Source of the DNA: Brachypodium distachyon
Taxonomy: Eukaryota > Streptophyta > Magnoliopsida > Poales > Poaceae
Length of the DNA stretch: 64,000 nt
Assembly (NCBI RefSeq): GCF_000005505.3
Contig: NC_016132.3
Span: 10,354,001-10,418,000, forward strand
Reading direction: 5' to 3'
The notes under the pieces are model-generated. The model was not told the DNA's origin. It saw only the letters and a program-made list of their open reading frames with translations, and did no database searches. The position numbers and the translations under genes are program-made. This document shows, one piece after another, positions 22,736-34,700 of the stretch (position 1 is its first letter; each line of letters opens with the position of its first letter).

Positions 22736-24397
22736 ATGGAGAGAGGCGACGGAGCAGCAGCAGGAGGAGGAGGGATGGGGCCGCGGGGCGCGCCGGCGGC
22801 AATGCTGGGCATGGGGATGCAACAGTTCGTGTCGCAGCCGCACGCCGCCGCCCCCGTGTTCCAGCAGCCGGAGCACCTCCACGGCGGCGTCTTCGGCCAG
22901 CACCACCACCAACCCGTTCCGGCGCCGGCGAGGCAGCAGCCGCCGTCGTACTCGCCTTATCCGGCGGTGCCGGTCAGGGCGGGAGGAGGCCATCACGAAG
23001 AGGAAGCCATGGGCCACGGCGCCGGGAACGATGGCGTCGCGGCGCAGCAGCAGCAGCAGCCGGGGGGCCTCTGGTCGCGGATGAAGTGGACGGACGCGAT
23101 GGTGCGCCTGCTGATCATGGTGGTGTACAACGCCGGGGATGACGGGGAGGGCGCCGTGGCCGCCGCCGTTGGAGGAGGAGGAGGAGGAGGAGGAAGCAGG
23201 GCGGCGGCGCATGGGCACGGGCATGGGTCGGCGACGGCGGCGGCGCACGCGCAGCAGAAGAAGGGCAAGTGGAAGTCGGTGTCGCGGACGATGGGGGAGC
23301 ACGGCTTCACAGTGTCCCCGCAGCAGTGCGAGGACAAGTTCAACGACCTCAACAAGCGGTACAAGCGCGTGGTGGACCTGCTGGGCAGGGGCAAGGCGTG
23401 CGCCGTGGTGGAGAGCCCCGCGCTCCTGGACGCCATGGACGAGCTTCCCCCCCGGGCCAAGGAGGAGGCCCGCAAGCTGCTCAGCTCCAAGCACCTCTTC
23501 TTCCGCGAGATGTGCAACTACCACAACTCCCCCCACCCCCACGCCGCCGCCGCCGTTACGGTCGCCTCGCACCACGGCGCCGCCGTCCACGACCACGAGG
23601 GCGCCGCAGCATGCTTCCACCACCCGCAGCCGGTGGCATGTGCCTCGTCTGCTGCCGCTCTCCATGCTCTGGCTCCTTCCCCGGCGATGATGAACTCCTC
23701 CACGCGCACAGAAGGGGATGAGGAGGACGACGACAGCGAGAACGCGCACCCCCGAACAAGCAACGAGGTTGAAGAGATGGACGAAGAAGACGTCCTGGAC
23801 GACGAAGAGGAGCAGGCGCCGGGGATCAAGAGCAAGCACCGCCGCTTCCACAGCCTCAACAGCAACGGGTTCCCCAAGCGCCGCCGGGGCGAGAGCAGCA
23901 CGATGGAAGCAGAAGAGGACGGGAACAACAACGACAACACGGGGGCGGGCGAGGGGGAGGCGCCGTCGTCCGCGGGCGTGCAGCATCTCCAGAGCGAGCT
24001 GGCGGCCGCGGCGGGCGGCGGGGACCCGGAGCAGGCGCGGCGGTGGATGCGGCGGCGCGCGCTGGCGGTGGAGGAGCAGCTGCTGGCGTGCGACTACCGC
24101 GAGTACAAGCTGCACCGCCAGCGGCTCAAGTGGGAGCGCTTCTGCGCGGGCAAGGAGCGCGAGATGGAGCTGGCCAAGCTGAGGAACGAGCGCGCCCGCA
24201 TCGACGGCCGACGCATGCTGCTCATGATCCAGCACAAGGAAATGGACCTGCTCAGGGGCTCCTCAACCGCCGGCGAGGCCTGCAACAACTCCTCCTCTGT
24301 TGACCACAACCCGCGCCAGACCCCGCCGTTCTCCGCCTTCCAGCAGCAGCAGCAGCTCGGCTCCAGCCCCTCCACCGCCGGCGGCCACCACAGCTAG
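22736..24397 (+). CDS. Trihelix (GT-type) transcription factor, probably GT-gamma clade
   Basis: An intronless frame of 553 residues. ATG 22736 (MERGDGAAAGGGG) is chosen because the frame upstream of it is low-complexity leader-like sequence; the frame is open further, so a longer start is possible, and TTGTTTTGCAG directly before the ATG could also be a splice acceptor. The trihelix DNA-binding domain spans about residues 113-215 (GGLWSRMKWTDAMVRLLIMV ... KKGKWKSVSRTMGEHGF ... QQCEDKFNDLNKRYK) and is split by a Gly/Ala/His-rich insert. The LLGRGKACAVVESPALLDAM and SSKHLFFREMCNYHN blocks are typical of the GT-gamma relatives. An acidic stretch, a basic KHRR...KRRR nuclear signal and a C-terminal Glu/Arg/Lys-rich coiled coil (about 455-520) follow. 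Expected role: nuclear DNA binding, with stress or hypoxia roles reported for the clade. No lesions. Confidence 0.88.
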   Translation: MERGDGAAAGGGGMGPRGAPAAMLGMGMQQFVSQPHAAAPVFQQPEHLHGGVFGQHHHQPVPAPARQQPPSYSPYPAVPVRAGGGHHEEEAMGHGAGNDGVAAQQQQQPGGLWSRMKWTDAMVRLLIMVVYNAGDDGEGAVAAAVGGGGGGGGSRAAAHGHGHGSATAAAHAQQKKGKWKSVSRTMGEHGFTVSPQQCEDKFNDLNKRYKRVVDLLGRGKACAVVESPALLDAMDELPPRAKEEARKLLSSKHLFFREMCNYHNSPHPHAAAAVTVASHHGAAVHDHEGAAACFHHPQPVACASSAAALHALAPSPAMMNSSTRTEGDEEDDDSENAHPRTSNEVEEMDEEDVLDDEEEQAPGIKSKHRRFHSLNSNGFPKRRRGESSTMEAEEDGNNNDNTGAGEGEAPSSAGVQHLQSELAAAAGGGDPEQARRWMRRRALAVEEQLLACDYREYKLHRQRLKWERFCAGKEREMELAKLRNERARIDGRRMLLMIQHKEMDLLRGSSTAGEACNNSSSVDHNPRQTPPFSAFQQQQQLGSSPSTAGGHHS

Positions 24398-25675
24398 GAG
24401 GAGAAGACCAAACAGCGCAGCTCCTCCCATCGCATGCATATCTTTGCTTTCCATTAATTCCTAGTAGTAATCAGCAGTAGATGACCGTGTTTTATTGAGA
24501 AGATTTTCAGCATCGTTTCTAGTCTAATGCAGTCAGTCAAAGTTCGTCAGTTTGTGAGCCTAGCTCGTGTCAGGTCAGACTTATATAATATGGATTTCTT
24601 TCTGTTCCTTCTTGGTAATGGGTGACAATATTTGAACTTTGGTAAACCGGGAATAAAGATGTGGTAATTATGTGGTTTAAATGCAGGCTGCTCAGTGCTG
24701 TTGTTTGCTTCTTCTTTTATCTGCTGCAGGCGCCAGGCGCGCACTATAGTAACACTGCCAGGTCTCTTTATTACCCCATAAAACAAATTTGGTTGTTTTT
24801 CGTTGACCAAAAAGATCCGACTGTCAGCGATTATCGTCAGATCGCAAGGAGCGCTGTTCCTTTCAAAAGTTACCGTGGTAGTGTAGGATTTTTAGATTGC
24901 GCGTCGACAGCGAGGGGGGGATGTCAGGAATCAGCTGTTCCATTTTCAGCGGCAGCAGAGATAGAAGCAGCGCCGACTACACCTTACTGGATCGCAGCGC
25001 TGCGAGGGAGGGAATGTCTGGCGTCCATTCCTAACCGAGTGACTCTGAAGATTTTACCTCTTTTGGAGGTATTCATGATTCACCTTTTTACTGTTTTTCT
25101 CTTTAGCCAAGTTCAGAACCGAGCTCGTATAACCTTACCCGCCACTGTTTATAGGTTTGGAGTACTTACACCGTCTTCAACAACAAGCCGTTACTAATTT
25201 CTATTTTATGGTTTTTCTCTTTTTTTTATTCATTTTTCTTTTCTAATGGACCCACGTGTCATCCTTCCTTTTGTTCTCGGCGGATCTAAGTGTTGGCTAG
25301 GTAAACGCCCCATAGTAAGAGGGGTAGTTATGAACCCTGTGGACCACCTCCATGGGGGCGGTGAAATTAATCAGTCAGTTGAATATTCGGGAGCAGTAAT
25401 TTAATCGTTCGAATTTTTTTACTTATTTTATTTAGTAGCCTTATAGTAGTCTTAGATTTTGCATTTTGATGAGCCTCGTTTTGAGGAATTCATGGGTTTC
25501 CGCGTAAAACCTGTTACTTTTGCAAGTAACATGTACTATTCTTTTCTATCCATCTCTCCGTCACATAGACCTAGTACATGTTTAGTATCAACCATTGGAG
25601 TTGGAGATGCCCTTGTCTAGCAATATAAACTACCATAAATTTTTATAAATATACTTTGATCGTTGCTATTCTTTA
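24398..25675. other. Intergenic, downstream of the trihelix gene
   Basis: 3' UTR and unassigned sequence. The 178-residue open frame at 24661-25197 has no recognised domain, no GC bias typical of the neighbouring genes and no splice support, so it is not called a gene. Confidence 0.5.
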
Positions 25676-26077
25676 GAGGCGAAGTATCCGGTGAAAACCC
25701 CCATTCGGTGCAAACCGTGCAAACTTCATAAAAATCATGTTTAAAAGTTTCAAAAAGATTCTACAAAAATACCATATGTTGTGAGTGCGATGTTCTACAA
25801 ATCTGCAAAATTTTAAGTTCAAAATCAAAAGCATTTGAAAGGAATTAAAAAGAGAAAATTACAATGAATAGTGTCAAACACTGAAAGACCACTATTCATG
25901 CAGAATTTGTTTTTTCGCTGCTACCAAACGAAATTGAGTTTGGACTTGAAATTTTACACATATATAAAACGTCACTTTTCTAACATATGTGATTTTTTTA
26001 AGAATTTTTTGAAATCTTTTCGATGGAGTTTTCATAGTTTGCACCGTAGACGTAGTTTTCACTGGATACTTCGCCTT
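25676..26077. mobile_element. MITE-like inverted-repeat element
   Basis: Left end AGGCGAAGTATCCGGTGAAAAC and right end GTTTTCACTGGATACTTCGCCT are inverted repeats, and inner blocks (GTGCAAAC and GTTTGCAC) pair as well. About 400 bp, AT-rich, no coding capacity. Confidence 0.7.
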
Positions 26078-26627
26078 CTTCAGATACTAAGTGTTTTCTT
26101 GAAAGAAACACCCAAGCACTCCATTTTAGATACCAAGTATTGAGCACCTCTGAATTGTCAGGGGGCAACACGGTAGACAATTGTGGCATTATCACATCGT
26201 GAGAGGTAGTACGGAATACTACTAAAAGAAAAGCGAGAGAAGAAAACGAAATTGATACCTCGCGTTGTCGTGCGCTTGAATGACGTACGTGCCCTGCCGT
26301 TGAAAGGTGGATGTGAACTTCTCTGCCAGTCTTCCCGGTCCTCATCACCCCCGATTTCAGCTTGGCACCTAGACATGATGACGCCGCCTTCTTTCCATCA
26401 TCCATCGTGCATCCCTGGGTGTACCATAGCATGAGTTAAAGTTGGTCAACCCATTGCCTAGTCGATCCTGAAAAGTTCGTGGGATCCACTCCAAATTATC
26501 TTCCCATCAATGACTATCTCGAATTGTCTTCACTGACATCATGCTCAAGGCTCTTGGTTACGAACGTCGAAAGCTGGAGCAAAGGTAAATGGAAGCCCAC
26601 GTCGCTGGTTGCTTGCTGTTTCATAGA

Positions 26628-26744
26628 TACTTCCTCCGTTTCATAATTTTTGTCAAAAGATTACATGTATCTAAATGTTTTTTAAAATAGATACACCCAT
26701 TTTTCATCAAATTTGAGACAAGAATTATGAAACGGAAGGAGTAG
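26628..26744. mobile_element. Stowaway MITE
   Basis: TA-flanked palindromic element of about 117 bp starting CTTCCTCCGTTTCATAATT and ending AATTATGAAACGGAAGGAG. Confidence 0.9.
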
Positions 26745-26957
26745 TATTTTTATACTGTTTTATTTTGATGTGGTAAAGACGAGTTAACTTTAAATTGTGG
26801 TGTATTTTTTTAAAGTAAATTGTGGTGTATTTTGGATGAACATGTTTCGATGGTTCATGCTTCCTGATGCTTTTCATAGAACAATTTTTGCGTCGCTGCA
26901 TCAGGGGCGGAGTTAGCATTTTTATTTGGGGTGGGGCGAAAGCTTCAGAAAGAAGAA

Positions 26958-27232
26958 GATTAGGGGCTCATTCGGTTAAAAGGAAATCAAAATATAGGAA
27001 AAAAGCAAAACTTAGAATTGCCATATGGTGGCACTTTTCATTCTAAGGAATTGTTAAAAAAAAAGGTTGGACCTAATGTTCATCTCCCGCCAAAACAAAG
27101 AAAACAATGAGATTTCTAAGAAATCAATTTGCTTGTTTCCTACGAAACGAATACATCTACGATGATTTTTCCCTATGAAATCCTCAATCCTTTGACTTTC
27201 CTATGAAAATCCTATGAAACGAACGAGACCTA
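26958..27232. mobile_element. MITE with GGGCTC(A/G)TT(C/T)GGTT-type termini
   Basis: Left end AGGGGCTCATTCGGTTAAAAG, right end CCTATGAAACGAACGAGACCT (inverted). About 275 bp, AT-rich, non-coding. The terminus belongs to a common grass MITE class also seen at 30267 and 37461. Confidence 0.65.
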
Positions 27233-28758
27233 GAACTTGCCTCGTGCCCTTCTCTACTCGGAGCGGTGGCACCCTGTTGTTGGTCCTTGCTCGGGATGCA
27301 GACGCATGGTCTAAGATCTGTGGCTCTACCAGCTATCTAGGTTCAGCCTTATTTGGGAGTCGTTGGGAAGACAAGAAGTAGTTCGATAGCTCGAGGATGG
27401 GGATTCGTTTGATCGCCCTATTCGTTACTAGCGTCTTACGCAGGTGCGGTTGGAGTTGGATTAAAATACAAGATGCACGTCCAAACGGAGAACATGGGGT
27501 TTTCGGGCCTTTTCCTCTGCACTATCAATAACATGTATGCATACATAGACACTAGAAAAAAAAATCTAACTAGAGCTGGCTTTCCAAAGTTGGATGAGTT
27601 TGGAAGCCCAACAAAAGATTGATTAAAAAACAAAACAAAAATTCTTACCTCGCTCGACACCTATCAAAGGCTGCATCGCCTCCGTCGTTTTCCTCACGCG
27701 CCGTTGATGACCTATCCCCCTTGCAGTGTTGGATCTGCCTCTCCGTCTCGCAGCCTTTCTCCTCCCTATCCCGTGCTCGATCCGGAGGAGACAGGAGGTG
27801 TGACACGGATCTGCAGCGCGTGGTGTGCAATTGGTGCAAGGGCGATGGTGGCCCGGAGGAGTAAAGAGAACATGACGCCATCGTTCCACGGCGAAATCGC
27901 ATGGAACCGATGCACACGAGAAGATGGCGGGGGTAGAGAAAGGGCTGCAACAACGGAGTTGGGGGAGAACGGCGGCGGAGGAGCTACGGAGGTGGTGGAG
28001 TCAGGTGGCGGCGGTGGTAGAAACCCCTAGAGGACTGGTGAGAGAGATAAATATATAGAGAGGGAAAGAGAGGAGCGTTAGGAATAAGGGGAGGAGAGAG
28101 GCGGTCGGGTAGTTTGGAGGGGCTGCGATGGCTCAGGAGAATTAGCGCAATGGCATTTTGGTGTAAACACCAGCAAAGATGAGTGATATGAGCATGGCAT
28201 GGAGCATGAGAGGCCAAAAATCCCCACGACGTCATGTTTCGAGAGTTATTGATCGCTTCTGTATAAAAAAAATTGTTGTAATATTGTGCTATCAATAACT
28301 TTTAGCTGGAAGAATGCTCATCAGCCAGAAAACCAATAAAATGTTACATAGTGTGTGAACAAATTGGAAGTGAGTGGAGGGTAACAAACCATAATTTTCT
28401 TCCGAGAATATCGAATGCACATGGTTTCCTGCCGTATATATTTACATACTACTAATTGCTTAGGTATGAACGAAAAAATTTAAACGCACAACCAAAAAAG
28501 TCCTGTTTCCAACGAACACTAAAATCAATACAGTACGTTTTCATTTTTCTTCTTCTGAGAACACAATAGTACGTTTCGTGTTTTTAGGGAAACAAAAAAG
28601 TTTCATATCGACGCCGCAGCCTCGACATAGGCAAACAACCCGTGGCCGTCGGCCTGCCAAACTAACTTCGTCGACGGCCCAAAAAAAGGAAATCAGAGCG
28701 CCCCGTGCCGCCACCGCTCTTCTTGGTCCCGAAGCCATCCACGCCTTCTCCCCTCGAC
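27233..28758. other. Intergenic, upstream of the ABC1 gene
   Basis: Includes a GC-rich patch (27640-28030) with overlapping short frames on both strands but no recognisable protein. The promoter and 5' UTR of the gene at 28759 should lie in the last few hundred bases; no clear TATA box stands out. Confidence 0.5.
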
Positions 28759-31700
28759 ATGGCGTCCAGAGATCTCCGGCGGCTGCTCGACGGCGCAGCC
28801 CTCGTCGCTCGCGAGGCCGCCAGGCGCTCCTCTGGCCGCGATATCCTCAGGTCTGCCCTCCTCGCTGCCACTGACCTCGCCGGCCTCACCAGGGGCACCC
28901 CACGCCGCCCGCAGCCCCCTCCACCTACCCCCGGACCCCATCCTGGGGAAGCAGACTCCTCTCGCCCATCGTCCTCCTCCGTCGTGTACTTCTCTCACGA
29001 TGATTCCCCGTTGCGAGAACCCCCATTGGAGCAGCAACCCCCGTCGCAAGATTCCCTCCACCCCGCCCAGACGCAGGAGAATCAGGAGATCACCAACAGC
29101 CATACAACCGCCGCAGTCGCAGCTGCTGCTAAACGAGAAGCCGTGGAAGCGGCTAGACCTGAAGACGAGGCATTTCGCCCTGAACTCTCACCGTCGCCCT
29201 CGCCCTCGCTCTCGCCCACGCCGTCGCCGGTCGAAAAGAGGCGCCGGCGAAGGGAACGGAATGTTCCCTCCACACCTTTTACCCGAGCCATTGGGTTAGT
29301 ATATAACGCCTTGCAACGATTTTAACCCAAATACATGTTTATTGTTGTTTCCTCGTGTATGTATAAATCTTCTTCTTTATTGGTGATGTGCCGGAAAAAA
29401 TTAAGGTTTGCAGGTCTTGGTGCTGGACTTGCGTGGGGCGGTCTTCAGGAGTCAGCCCGGCGGGTGATGTACGGCACACCGGTTGGCGATGGCAAGCAGT
29501 CAGCACTCTCACCATTCTTGTCTGACCAGAATGCTGAGCGTGTTGCCCTTGCACTGTGCCGGATGCGTGGAGCGGCGCTCAAGGTGGGACAGATGCTGAG
29601 CATCCAGGATGAATCCCTCGTGCCCCCGCCGGTATTACCTGAAACTGATGCTGCAACATTTGGGTTTAGCCTATTGTTATGTGTGTCATATGCCATTTGA
29701 AGTTATGTTGGCTGACTTAATGTAGGTGTTGGCAGCTCTTGATATTGTTCGTCAAGGCGCTGATGTTATGCCCAGTAAGCAGCTGAATTCTGTCCTTGAT
29801 GCTGAGCTTGGTCAAGGCTGGTCTTCTAGGTTGAGGAGTTTCGATTATGAGCCACTGGCTGCAGCGAGTATCGGACAGGTTGGACCACCTGAGGCAATTA
29901 GCATAAGAAAGTCAAGATTTGATCATTTGAGGGTCACCAACACCAACTGAAGCTAATATATTATCTGATGCTGCTCAGAGAATTGAGCTGTCTTTTGCTT
30001 ATTTGTTCCTTCCCTTTTGATCAGGTTCATCGAGCGGTCTTGAAGGATGGTTCAGAAGTTGTGATGAAAATACAGTATCCCGGGGTTGCAGATAGTATAG
30101 AAAGTGATATTGAGAATGTTAGGCTACTCCTGACTTATACAAATCTCATCCCTAAAGGTCTTTTCCTTGATAGAGCGATAAAGGTAATTTTAGTCTTCAT
30201 ATTTAGAAAGTAATTTTAGTCTACATATGTATACTGTATTATAAATTTTTATGTCAAAACTTTCTAGGGCTCCTTTAATTCAAAGGAATTCCGTGGGAAT
30301 TTTGGAGGATTCTACTCCTCACAAGTTTTTCCTATAGAGCTGATTTGATTTGTAAGATTGAAAACCTTGTTAGTTTATCCTATGGGCTACTTTGCATATA
30401 ATTCTAACCAGCGGTGGAGCTAGAGAAAACTAACACGGGTGGACAGCTTTGACATTCATAAAACAATATATGTATTTTTCATGCCAAAATAATGTGTTCG
30501 CAACTTTAGCATAGATAATTCGACATAATGACAATCTACGATGACAAAGAAGTAACTATAGCTTGCAGAAGATGGTTGGCATTGTCAAAATACATATCAT
30601 ATCCGGCCTTAATTTAAAGGCCAAACCTAGTCATTAACACCTTATAGACTAACTAAGGTTTGTGAAAGAGTTAAAAACAACTAAACATGCATAATACCCT
30701 TCATAAAACATTCTTGGGCCATGCCCTGATGCATACATGCTGATATCATGCAAAAGGAGTGTGTAAGTGCAGGATGGAGTTGCTGCATTGAATGGACAGG
30801 CTGAGCCTGCTACAGCCTTGGTTAGGCAAGGGGATATACTTCTCAATGTTTCATTGCGTAGCATGGCATGTAAATGATAGGTTCCACTAAAAATCATGTT
30901 GAGCTCTGGTGCTAGTGCACCAGGCTAAGAGCATGTAGCTCTGCCCCTGATTCCAAAGAAATTTTTCCATTGGGTCCAACATTATGGATTTTTTTCATCT
31001 TGTGTATGAAAACTATGGCAAACACCTAACCATTCAAGAAATTCCTGTGTTTTTCCTTTGGTGCAGCTAAAAAACTTATATTACTCTCTCCAGCCGGAAT
31101 TACTTGTCGGTATTACATGTATCTAGACGCTTTTTAAACATAGATATGTCCATATTTGGGCAAATTTGAGACAAGTAATATAGGTCGGAGGGAGTACTTG
31201 TTCCTACGTTTTCAATTACCTAGGATTTAACATGTCATGAAATTTTCTATTCCTGCACTTTTGGAATGCGGTGAATCATGGAGCCCTAAAAATGCTATGC
31301 GAAGTAATGTACACAAGGGTATGTATGTTATTTCCTTCGCAGATGCTGTAGCCTATGTCATGAAATAATGAACACAGGGCCATACTTAATTTTGAGCTTA
31401 GTTCGATATAATTTTGAGATGACCTAAGTCACATTCAAATATTACTGTTGTTCACAGTCTTTCTCTGCACATTTCACGATCTTATTAGTTCTCACCTTGT
31501 AACACATACTGCTCACGCTGATGGTATTCTAAATCTAAATAACATAGGTCTCCAGTGTTGAGTTAAATATAGGTGTAAAGTTGTTGCAAATCTATGGTTG
31601 GCACTTGACATAGCATAATTTCTTCCATGTTCCTGTTATGCAGGTTGCAAAGCAAGAGCTGGCAAGGGAATGTGATTATGTCATAGAAGCAAGTAACCAG

Positions 31701-34700
31701 AAGCGGTACAAGGAGTTGCTCTCTGGTAGCGAGGGCTTTTATGTCCCTAAGGTCACTGACCAATTGTCTAGCAAAAAGGTGTTGACATCAGAGTTTGTGC
31801 CAGGTGCTTTTGATTTTTCATTCTGTTTTTTTGGGTCTATGCTGTTCCAGTTTACGGTGCTTTAGTGATGGAATCTTTTTAAAAGCCATGCCCATTTCAG
31901 TTTCATGTGATTCCAGAAATTGACATGGAATTTCTCTACCTTTGTTGTACATATGCAATCTGAACTCAACTGTCATTATTATGTAAATGACCTAGTATGT
32001 ATCTTATTGCCGGACCAAGAATTTGAAGTAGACATAGTAACTACTTACTGACATCTGAAAACTTTGTTATGGCATTTCATACAGAAAGTAAGCCATATTT
32101 GTGGCATTCATGCCAAGAATTTGAAGTAACCATAAATTATTTATTCCATATTTATTCTGCAGATAGTTTCACAATGGAATAGTACTTGAATTGCATCATT
32201 TGAATAATAGGAGTACTCCCTGTTCATTAGTTTGTCCTTGTGAAGTTCTTGTAATTTTATCCATCAATAATTTTTTGGGGTGATAAGCATGGAATTAACT
32301 GTGTCAGCTATGTGACAATAGTCAGACTCAGTAACCATTCCGGAGCAGAACTCCTCTGTTACTGCTGATTACTCATGAGCTTAATTTCCCTTGTAGACCT
32401 GAACAGAGTAATAAATGTGGTTCCCAGTGTTGTGAATGAGGGTCCAGACACCCTCTTTAATAAAGCTGAGCCTAACAGAAAAAACGGAGTCCTAACAATG
32501 AGATACTGAGATACGCTACGTATCTCAGTGTCGAATAAAGACACCTACTACTAAAATATTTGCAGCTAACTAGATTCAATACTTAAAGTTAAAGCATAAC
32601 AAAGTTTTTGCTTTATGAAATGATCTTGCCAGTGTCGAATACAGACACCGGCAAGATTATTTTGCTAACTACATTCAATATGTCAGTGTCGAATAAAGAC
32701 ACACAATTCAACCCCAGCTGCCATGCCATGCCAGTGCTACTGCAATGCACACCTCCTGCTGTATGGATCCACATCCATGACACCATTTGTTATTTGCTTT
32801 ACGAAATATTCTTCTAATTATCTAAAATTAATCCTTGTATTTTAATCGGTAGATGAGTGCACATCGTGTTCCTGTGCCCCGTCTTGTTTGCACATACTAA
32901 GTTTTTGTTTTGTTTTTGGATAGAGTGCTTAACAAGTAAAAGCTACATCTGCTTGTTGGTTATTTACAGGAGTTCCTATCGATAAGGTGGCAGGACTAAG
33001 CCAAGAAACCCGCAATTATGTTGGATGTAAACTGCTTGAACTTACGATAAAGGAGTTATTTGTCTTCCGGTTTATGCAGGCACGTGTTGCTTCTCATACC
33101 ATCGGCTTAAATACTTAAAGGATACACACAGTCTTGCTAGTTAGTAGTTAGAGTAAAAATGCACCAGAAGTCTAAATGAGTCAATACTAAGTTAGTGTCA
33201 ATACATAAAGGATACACACAGTCATGCTAGTTAGCCAGGGTGCCAAGGTAGTGCCAATACTAACTGAGTCATCGAGGGTCCTATCTGCACCGATCAACTC
33301 TGACCTGCACACGTGGCATGCTGACCACCGCTATGTAGGCAATACTTTGCAAAAGATCCTAAAAAGTCTCCTCTTCTCATTTTGTGGCCCCTCTATCCCT
33401 TTCTCGTTGATGCAACGATGCTGATGATGGGCGATTGAAAGGCAAGCTTCCCGGTGACCGTGGTCTCTCAAACCGCCGCCGCTGAGCCTGTTGTGGCCTT
33501 TGCTTTGCAGAGCACCTCACATGTCATCGCTGGCGGTTCATCGCGCACTATGGCAAGCCCAGTCGAGGTAGGGAAATGTTTAGAGCGGTCACAAAATGAG
33601 AAGAGAGGACTTCTCATGTGTGGTTTTGGGAAAAAAAATGCTTACGTGGCGGTGTTCAGATTGCCACACATGCAAGTTAGAGCTGATGCAGTGCGATAGG
33701 ACCTTCGTGACCCACTTAGTGTACTTTTAGGACTCAAACCTTCATTTTCATATTATTAGGATTACCTTGGCACTCCTGCAATACTCTGGAAATCCTAAAA
33801 GTATTGCTTGGGTGCCAAGTTAGTCCCAATACTATGAAAATGTACATTTATGTCCTCAGATTACACCAAGTGAGTCATTAGAGATCATATCTGTACCACA
33901 TCAGCTCTGACCTGCACTCGTGGCAGGTTGATCACAGCTATGTAGACAATATTTTGCGAGAGAACCTAAAAATGACCCTCTATCCCTTTTCCCAACTCAA
34001 GGTCACTTGGGCTTGCCAACATGCACGCGCAATGCGATGATACTGATTGGGCATGCTTGTCGGCGACCCTGGGATCTCGGGCCACCATTGCTTGAGCCTG
34101 GTGTGGCTTTTGCATCGCAGTACACAGCGTGCACGGTGGCGAGCCTGTGTGAGCTCGAGGTAGAGGAAAATGTGTAAAGCAGTCAGAAAATGAGAAGAGA
34201 CAACTGTTTAGGGATGGTTTTGCAAAATTACCACGCGTGCAAGTCAGAGCTGATGCCGTGTGGATTGGACCTTCAGTAACTCACTTAGTATACTTTTGGA
34301 ACTCAGATATGCATTTTCATAGCATTAGGACTAACTTGGCACCCCATGCAATACTTTCAGGACTTTGGTGCATTTCAGTCTTAGTAGTCATATAATCTGT
34401 GCCCACATTAAAGTTCCAGCAATTGATCGATGCATCATTTGTGGTGCACCGGATGAATTTTTAACATTTCTCTCAGATGCATAATGCACTGTACCTTTTT
34501 GAGGTTAACTGGAAACTGCAAACAGAAGGCCATTCTCTTACTACTCTTTTTTGTGCAGACTGATCCAAACTGGAGTAATTTCCTTTATGATGATACTACA
34601 AGGCAATTTAATCTTATTGACTTTGGGGCAGCTCGTGAATTTCCAAAGAAGTTTGTAGATGATTACCTCCGGATGGTAGGCAGCGCAATTAATCCTCACT

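Noticed and set aside
22628..24235. 535-codon open frame on the minus strand
   Set aside because: It is the antisense shadow of the GC-rich trihelix gene. The plus strand has a clear domain and the minus translation is low-complexity Arg/Leu/Val.
24661..25197. 178-codon frame downstream of the trihelix gene
   Set aside because: No domain, no typical codon bias, no splice or promoter context.
26900..26945. CAGGGGCGGAGTTAGC, like the terminus of the element at 30410
   Set aside because: No partner terminus found within a reasonable distance, so no element is called.
27623..28030. Overlapping short frames in a GC-rich patch upstream of ABC1
   Set aside because: Similar length on both strands, no recognisable protein; more likely a decayed element or CpG-rich non-coding DNA.
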